6,191 nucleotides of DNA from Streptosporangiaceae bacterium (GTDB lineage Bacteria; Actinomycetota; Actinomycetes; Streptosporangiales; Streptosporangiaceae): assembly GCA_030050125.1 (NCBI GenBank), contig JASIJN010000031.1, positions 1-6,191 on the forward strand, read 5' to 3'. The notes under the pieces are model-generated. The model was not told the DNA's origin and made no database searches. It saw only the letters and a program-made list of their open reading frames with translations. Both the position numbers and the translations under genes were made by a program. Positions 1 through 3,715 of this stretch are shown in pieces. Numbering within the stretch: position 1 is the first letter of the stretch; each line of letters begins with the position of its first letter.

Positions 1-858
1 GTGGGCGCCCAGCGCGCGGCAGCCAAGCTCTGCGATGCTCTCCTCGATCTCGCCGAGGGCGCCCAGGCCGATGCGGTGCAGTTCCTCGGGATCGAACGGC
101 AGCGTCGTCCCGATGCGAACACAGCACGCATACGCCGCCACGCCGCCTCGCACGTGCAGCAGGCCCGCCTGCTCGGGCGGACGCGATCTGGGCAGCAGAT
201 CGGCGAGCAGGTCCGCGTAACGCCCGACGGCCGGGCGGATCTCATCGCGCACGACCCGCTCGACCTCGTCCCGCCATGCCGCCGCCCCGGCCCACCCTTC
301 CGGCGGCTGGCGGGAGAGCATCGGGTCGTGTTCCGCTTCTGACAGGTGCTCACGCACCTGGCGGAGGGCATCGCTGACAAGCGGGGCGACGGGCAGCAGA
401 CCCTCCCCGGCGGCTGCGCGCACGACGTGCGTGTATTGATCGAGGTACCCGGGCAGGCGGTGGCACCGGGCCAGGTAGGCGCGGGCGCTGGCAGGGTCGC
501 CGAGCCGGGTCCGCGACGCGATCAGCAGCATCAGCGATGGACCAGCCACCGGAAAGGTCGTCACGGTGAATTCGTCGACGCGCGAGTCGGCTGCCGCCAG
601 GGCCCGCGCTGCCTTGTCGCGCACGACGTCGAGAAGGACACCGCCGTCGCACTCCGCCGCTTCCCCGGCGAGCTGGCCGCACCGGACGATGATGTCGGCC
701 AGCCGGGCGCGCCACGCCTGCCGGGATTCAGCCGAGAGATCGGGTACCGCGTCGTCATAACCGCTGATCGAGCTGAACGAGGCCCAGAACGGATCGTTCC
801 GCAGTTCTACCTCGGCTAGTTCCCCGGCCAGGTCGCCAACTGATGCCGCAGCGTTCAT
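1..858 (-). CDS. DUF885-family putative metallopeptidase, N-terminal half (runs off left edge)
   Basis: This gene reads leftward from ATG at 858 with no in-frame stop before base 1, giving 286 residues of a family usually about 550 long. Recognisable DUF885 features are an N-terminal DPFWAS segment followed by SGYDD and VPDLS (about 22-42), EFTVTTFPVAGPSLMLL (96-112), RLPGYLDQY (134-142), GGVAAYACCVRIGTT (238-252) and EELHRIGL (258-265). DUF885 proteins are predicted zinc-dependent peptidases. Their HE..PGHH metal-binding motif lies in the C-terminal half, outside this window, so catalytic competence cannot be judged. No signal peptide is seen, so it is probably cytoplasmic. The start overlaps the tfuA stop by 4 bp (ATGA), and GAGGTG at 867-872 is a good ribosome binding site 8 nt upstream. 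As the last visible gene of a RiPP operon it is a candidate for cutting leader or spacer peptides, which is inference. The family call is fairly sure; the role is not. Confidence 0.87.
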   Translation of the reverse strand, partial: MNAAASVGDLAGELAEVELRNDPFWASFSSISGYDDAVPDLSAESRQAWRARLADIIVRCGQLAGEAAECDGGVLLDVVRDKAARALAAADSRVDEFTVTTFPVAGPSLMLLIASRTRLGDPASARAYLARCHRLPGYLDQYTHVVRAAAGEGLLPVAPLVSDALRQVREHLSEAEHDPMLSRQPPEGWAGAAAWRDEVERVVRDEIRPAVGRYADLLADLLPRSRPPEQAGLLHVRGGVAAYACCVRIGTTLPFDPEELHRIGLGALGEIEESIAELGCRALGAH

Positions 859-1634
859 CCGGTACGCACCTCACGATCATCGCCGGGGTCGCGGCCGTCA
901 CCGATCGCGTGACGCATCGCCGCCTGCCAGCGTGTGGTGTCGGCGATGGTCCAGCGCACCTGCAGCGGGGCTGGATCGCCAGCGAGGAACTCTCGCATCT
1001 GCCGCAGCATGGCCATCGCGTCGTCGGCCTGCTGGTCGACCTCTCCCGCCGGCAGCCAGTCACGCAGGGCGCTGGTCTCGTCGGGATCGGCGCCGGCGCC
1101 CTCGGCCGCCTCGAGCACGGCCGGCCACGTCCGGTCCTGGTAGAACAGGGCAGCGCCCGCTGCCGTCAGCGCTTCGCGCGTCGCGTCGGAGATGATCTCG
1201 GCCTCGCGGGCTGCCCGAAGAGTTGCCCGGATGTTGACCATCGCCTCCGACAGCGCCTGGTACCCCCGCGGTCCCGGCTCATGGGCGACGGCCACCTCGT
1301 CGTCCCTGTCCAGCGTGCCGTCCTTGACCGCCTGATACACCCGCCCGACGCCGCGCATCCCGAAAGCCTCCAGCTCGGCCGCGCGCAACGCGCCCATGCC
1401 CGCGCTGCCGAACACGTGGACGCCTCGTTCCATGATCCACATGATCTCCTTGTGCCACACCGCGGGAACGTGCTCAAAGTAGCCGTCGATAATGCCGATC
1501 GCCCGCGGCTGCCTTTGCCACAGCCGGCAGACGTCGCCAGCGGCCACCGGCGGCAGGTAGACCGCGGAACTGAACTCCGCTCGCGCCTCGGCCAGCGCAA
1601 GCGTCGGGCCGAGGAAGACGTAAGCCCCGCTCAT
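855..1634 (-). CDS. tfuA: TfuA-like protein (YcaO partner for peptide thioamidation)
   Basis: A complete 259-residue protein of typical TfuA size. It shows the family's hallmark blocks: VFLGPTLALAEA (6-17), VYLPPVAAGDV (25-35), AIGIIDGYFEHVPAVWHKEI (45-64) and VFGSAGMGALRAAELEAFGM (74-93), then a stretch containing EVAVAHEPGPRGYQALSEAMVN. TfuA proteins act with a YcaO enzyme to convert a backbone amide into a thioamide, as in thioviridamide-type RiPPs and McrA thioglycine. They are thought to supply or activate the sulfur donor or to position the substrate. The family usually has S-S-M-G-A-L-R-A-A-E; here the first part reads S-A-G-M-G, a mild variation. The ATG overlaps the ycaO stop by 4 bp (ATGA, 1631-1634) and no strong ribosome binding site precedes it, suggesting translational coupling. 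Its stop overlaps the next gene's ATG in the same way. Family assignment is very secure; thioamidation of the neighbouring precursor is inferred. Confidence 0.97.
   Translation of the reverse strand: MSGAYVFLGPTLALAEARAEFSSAVYLPPVAAGDVCRLWQRQPRAIGIIDGYFEHVPAVWHKEIMWIMERGVHVFGSAGMGALRAAELEAFGMRGVGRVYQAVKDGTLDRDDEVAVAHEPGPRGYQALSEAMVNIRATLRAAREAEIISDATREALTAAGAALFYQDRTWPAVLEAAEGAGADPDETSALRDWLPAGEVDQQADDAMAMLRQMREFLAGDPAPLQVRWTIADTTRWQAAMRHAIGDGRDPGDDREVRTG
867..872 (-). promoter_or_regulatory. Ribosome binding site for the DUF885 gene
   Basis: On the minus strand the sequence reads GAGGTG, 8 nt before the ATG at 858. It lies inside the end of tfuA and supports the ATG that overlaps the tfuA stop codon as the true start. 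Confidence 0.6.
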
Positions 1635-2866
1635 CGGCCGCCGGCCAAGTTCATCGCCCGCCGTCCGAGGCGGCAGGGCACAAGCCCTGCGGGGCCTTCC
1701 AGGCCAGGGATAATCACCCGCACGACGGCGACGCCGAACTCCTGGCGGGTCAGGTCCACGACGACCACCTCGCCGATTCCGGCCGACCGGAGAGCGTCGA
1801 GTTCCCAGGCCACATCCTGGCCGATGCTCTCGCTCCAGAAGGACCGGACGGCGGTGAAGTCGCGGGCTGCGTCACCGCCGGGGCCTGCCGCCTGCTCTCG
1901 GCGCGGTTCATCCGCCGCCTGGCGGGAGCAGCCCAGGTTTGCGGGCTCGTCACGGGCAGCCGAGATCACCGCCAGCCGTGCCTGAGCGGCCTCGGTGAGC
2001 GCCCGGAGGAGCGCGATTCCCCGGTCCGGATGACACCCCATCCCCGCTGATCGGTCCCGCATGCGGCCGGGATGCCGGTCCCCCTCGGCGATCACGGCCG
2101 TGAAGGCGGGAATCCCGATGTCGGTGGTGATGTCCCAGATCGCCACCGCCATGCCCGCCCGGTCAAGCCGGTCAAGTGCCTCGGCGCAGCCAGTGTCGTC
2201 CACGGTCCGAGGGTCGATCCGGCGCGACGACCTCTCCTCAGCGGTCCGCAGTTCATGCAGTGCGACGGCGTCGCGCTCGACCGTCTCGCAAATGCCGTGG
2301 CTGATCGCCTCGAGGAGGTGATTGCCGGAAGCAAGGCCGTTGGAAGTCGCTATGAAGCATCCCGTCCCGGTCGGCACGGGCAGCGTGTAGGCGGTATGAA
2401 CGATTTCGTAAGGAGCCCATACCGCCGTTTGCGTGAGCAGGTCCTCTCCTTCGATCCACAACACCGGGAAATCGGGGTGATATAGCGAATTCGGCGGCTG
2501 CGGAAGGAGGTCAACATCAACAAGCCGGTGACTGAACCGCAGGTCGTTGACGCTGCCGAGGATGAGCGGTCGTATTATCCGCTCTGCGACGAAAGCCTCG
2601 ACACTCTCCATGACTCCTGATGCCTTGGCAGCCGTCAGCTCGAGGCCTTTGCCCAGTGATACCACCACCGACCGGGAATTCGGGCGGCAAACGGTGACCA
2701 CCGGAATGCCGATCGTGTCGAGACCGGTAATATCGGCGACCCGTGTAATTCCCATGACCGGGAAATAGGGGCAGACCGTGCTCAGCGTCTCCTCCGGGGA
2801 AACCAGTCGGTGTGTCCCAGCCCAGTACCGGGTCGGGACGTCCACCTGGTCAGCCACGGACGGCAC
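1631..2866 (-). CDS. ycaO: YcaO-domain protein, probable RiPP thioamide synthetase
   Basis: A 411-residue YcaO enzyme, which would use ATP to phosphorylate a peptide backbone carbonyl. Seen in order: TRYWAGTHRLVSPEETL (12-28, typical N-terminus of the TfuA-associated group), GIPVVTVCRPNSRSVVVSLGKG (53-74), KASGVMESVEAF (81-92; Ser83, Glu87, Glu90), SNGLASGNHLLEA then ISHGICETVERDA (175-200; nucleotide/Mg-binding Glu186, Glu194, Glu197, Arg198) and GMGCHPDRGIALLRALTEAAQAR (275-297; His279, Glu292, Gln295). The C-terminus ends AMNLAGGR and lacks the proline-rich PxPxP tail of azoline-forming YcaOs, which fits a thioamide-type rather than heterocyclase role. No E1-like cyclodehydratase partner is nearby; TfuA follows instead. 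The start is the GTG at 2866, because an in-frame TGA lies 12 nt upstream. GTG at 2857 or 2845 is possible, and no clear ribosome binding site marks any of them. The gap to the precursor stop is 43 nt. Confidence 0.97.
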   Translation of the reverse strand: MPSVADQVDVPTRYWAGTHRLVSPEETLSTVCPYFPVMGITRVADITGLDTIGIPVVTVCRPNSRSVVVSLGKGLELTAAKASGVMESVEAFVAERIIRPLILGSVNDLRFSHRLVDVDLLPQPPNSLYHPDFPVLWIEGEDLLTQTAVWAPYEIVHTAYTLPVPTGTGCFIATSNGLASGNHLLEAISHGICETVERDAVALHELRTAEERSSRRIDPRTVDDTGCAEALDRLDRAGMAVAIWDITTDIGIPAFTAVIAEGDRHPGRMRDRSAGMGCHPDRGIALLRALTEAAQARLAVISAARDEPANLGCSRQAADEPRREQAAGPGGDAARDFTAVRSFWSESIGQDVAWELDALRSAGIGEVVVVDLTRQEFGVAVVRVIIPGLEGPAGLVPCRLGRRAMNLAGGR

Positions 2867-2909
2867 CTGTGGTGCTCAATTCCGCCAGCCGGTGGTGAGG
2901 GGTTCCCGG

Positions 2910-3365
2910 TCAGTACGCGAAGCAGCCGCTGGCCTCCCCGGAGTCCCTGGCCCCGGCTCCGTAGGCGAAGCAGCCGCCGGCCGTGCCCAGTCCGCCGGGC
3001 TCGGCCGCGTAGGCGAAGCATGTGCTGCCCGCCCCGGTGTCCCTCGCCCCGGCCCCGTAGGCGAAGCAGCCGCCGCCTTCCCCGAGGCCCTTGGCCCCGG
3101 AGGCGTAGGCGAAGCAGCCGCCGGCCGTGCCCAGTCCGCCGGGCTGGGCCGCGTAGGCGAAGCAGCCGCTGCCTACCCCGGTCCTGGGCTCGGCCGCGTA
3201 GGCGAAGCAGCCGCCGGACGTGCCCAGTCCGCCGGGCTCGGCCGCGTAGGCGAAGCAGCCGCCGACTTCTGGCATCCGCCGCGCATCGCGCAGCGCGCGC
3301 GGGGCTGACGCGCGGTTCCTGACCCCGAGTGGCACATCCGCTCCCTGGCCGCTAAATACAGACAT
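2910..3365 (-). CDS. Multi-core RiPP precursor peptide with eight CFAY repeats
   Basis: A 151-residue peptide that opens the operon. Residues 1-36 form a basic, Arg-rich leader (MSVFSGQGADVPLG..., then RALRDARRMPEVGG) with no signal-peptide core. From residue 37 the tetrapeptide CFAY recurs at 37, 53, 68, 84, 100, 116, 132 and 148, i.e. every 16 residues with one 15-residue step. The protein ends at the Tyr of the eighth copy. Linkers are Gly/Ala-rich, e.g. AAEPGGLGTSGG, AAEPRTGVGSG, ASGAKGLGEGGG and GAGARDTGAGST, and most copies are preceded by GG or SG. The start was chosen because ATG 3365 has a strong ribosome binding site; the frame is open further upstream, but that part looks non-coding. 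Regular cores plus immediate YcaO and TfuA neighbours indicate a precursor giving several copies of one small peptide, by analogy with repetitive thiovarsolin precursors. Which residues are modified and where cleavage occurs are unknown. I do not recognise this exact precursor family. Confidence 0.92.
   Translation of the reverse strand: MSVFSGQGADVPLGVRNRASAPRALRDARRMPEVGGCFAYAAEPGGLGTSGGCFAYAAEPRTGVGSGCFAYAAQPGGLGTAGGCFAYASGAKGLGEGGGCFAYGAGARDTGAGSTCFAYAAEPGGLGTAGGCFAYGAGARDSGEASGCFAY
2913..3257 (-). repeat. Tandem 48-bp coding repeats, seven full units plus a terminal CFAY
   Basis: CFAY-encoding 12-mers lie at 3246-3257, 3198-3209, 3153-3164, 3105-3116, 3057-3068, 3009-3020, 2961-2972 and 2913-2924. 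The first seven use the same codons (TGC TTC GCC TAC); the last has GCG for Ala. Spacing is 48 bp except for one 45-bp unit (second). Full units 1 (3210-3257), 3 (3117-3164) and 6 (2973-3020) differ pairwise at only 1-2 of 48 positions. Units 5 (3021-3068) and 7 (2925-2972) form a second subtype and match at about 40 of 48. This points to recent duplication or gene conversion inside the precursor gene. Confidence 0.95.
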
Positions 3366-3370
3366 CGCCG

Positions 3371-3379
3371 TTCCCTTCT
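3371..3379 (-). promoter_or_regulatory. Ribosome binding site of the precursor gene
   Basis: The minus strand reads AGAAGGGAA, ending 5 nt before ATG 3365. This is the strongest ribosome binding site in the window. It decides the precursor start over the longer open frame that extends upstream. Confidence 0.8.
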
Positions 3380-3405
3380 GCACGAATGCCGAGCCATGCT
3401 CTGCT

Positions 3406-3429
3406 TCTAGGTTCCGGCCGCGTCCTAGA
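3406..3429. promoter_or_regulatory. TCTAGG-N12-CCTAGA inverted repeat, possible operator
   Basis: Perfect 6-bp arms TCTAGG (3406-3411) and CCTAGA (3424-3429) flank 12 bp, placing the dyad 41-64 bp upstream of the precursor ATG. CTAG is usually uncommon in bacterial DNA, so two copies in a symmetric arrangement near a probable promoter are suggestive of a dimeric regulator site. It overlaps the tandem repeat at 3427-3449 by 3 bp. A function is inferred only. Confidence 0.35.
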
Positions 3430-3449
3430 CGTCGGCTAAGACGCCGGCT
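3427..3449 (-). promoter_or_regulatory. Tandem 11-bp direct repeats, candidate activator (SARP) site
   Basis: On the minus strand AGCCGGCGTCT (3449-3439) and AGCCGACGTCT (3437-3427) match at 10 of 11 positions and are one base apart, so the period is 12 bp. SARP regulators bind tandem direct repeats just upstream of a weak -10. The minus-strand hexamer TAGGAC (3427-3422), resembling the actinobacterial TAGRRT -10, follows at once. A CTGACA (3454-3449) resembling a -35 lies 21 bp before it, a spacing too long for unaided use. The usual SARP period is 11 or 22 bp, so the 12-bp period is a caveat. Confidence 0.35.
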
Positions 3450-3456
3450 GTCAGCC
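3446..3456. repeat. Small palindrome GGCTG-T-CAGCC
   Basis: Perfect 5-bp arms around one central base, immediately beyond the tandem 11-mers and overlapping the CTGACA hexamer. It may be part of the same regulatory cluster, but a palindrome this short occurs easily by chance in GC-rich DNA. Confidence 0.25.
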
Positions 3457-3701
3457 TGTTCCGGTAGTTGCGCCGCCTCGGCGGTCTGGTGGATCTGCTG
3501 GTCAGGGCGATCGCAGGCCACCTGTCCGGGGTCCGGTCGCCGGTACAGGAATCGCGGCCGAATTACAGGGATTGCTGACTGAGGATGTGCCTGCCTGGCC
3601 AGCGGACGCGTGCCGGAAATGGCATTATCGGAACAAGCAGACGCCGATGGCTCCGGCTCTCCGGGACCGGACGGATCGGCGCACCGCTCCTGGCCGCCCA
3701 T

Positions 3702-3708
3702 GGGATGG
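3702..3708 (+). promoter_or_regulatory. Probable ribosome binding site of the SARP regulator
   Basis: GGGATGG ends 7 nt before ATG 3716. It supports that ATG as the start although the frame is open further upstream. Confidence 0.5.
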
Positions 3709-3715
3709 TGACGGC

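Larger units (their letters stand above)
3366..3715. other. 350-bp divergent intergenic region between precursor operon and regulator
   Basis: No convincing coding sequence was found here, although frames are open through it on both strands. It must hold the promoters of both the leftward peptide operon and the rightward regulator. The half next to the precursor contains three repeat structures listed separately (3406-3429, 3427-3449, 3446-3456). The half next to the regulator contains an AT-richer patch around 3617-3634 (GGAAATGGCATTATCGGAAC) but no clear -35/-10 pair. The 8-mer AGACGCCG found in the tandem repeat recurs at 3639-3646. No rho-independent terminator was seen. Confidence 0.7.

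Noticed and set aside
1..819. Plus-strand open frames at 1-342 and 346-819
   Set aside because: These are the in-register antisense of the DUF885 coding frame, which shows conserved family motifs over its whole length.
843..1985. Long plus-strand open frame (380 codons) antisense to tfuA and ycaO
   Set aside because: It has no recognisable domain and is Arg/Pro/Ala-rich, as expected for a GC-rich antisense shadow. The minus strand carries unambiguous TfuA and YcaO motifs.
2867..2909. Attenuating terminator between precursor and ycaO
   Set aside because: Only a tight, imperfect GC-rich self-complementarity is present, with no workable loop or T-tract, so no terminator can be supported.
2913..3257. 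CRISPR array
   Set aside because: The spaced 12-mers are codons for CFAY in an open frame. Spacers are themselves repeated and keep the reading frame, and no cas genes are present.
2778..3308. Plus-strand repeat protein with recurring VGEAAAG-like segments
   Set aside because: It is the antisense reading of the CFAY repeats, with no convincing ribosome binding site, and its 5' part overlaps the start of ycaO. The minus-strand reading has a strong ribosome binding site and an operon context.
2910..3365. Lanthipeptide or thiopeptide precursor
   Set aside because: Some linkers carry Ser/Thr before Cys, but no dehydratase or lanthionine synthetase gene is in the window and the adjacent modifying genes are YcaO and TfuA.
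3617..3634. Promoter with GATAAT (minus strand) or CATTAT (plus strand) as -10
   Set aside because: Neither hexamer has a credible -35 at 16-18 bp, and on the minus strand it would imply a leader of about 250 nt.
3366..3701. Longer precursor starting at 3701 (263 residues)
   Set aside because: The added N-terminus has no family resemblance and would fill the whole divergent promoter region. ATG 3365 has the strong AGAAGGGAA ribosome binding site.
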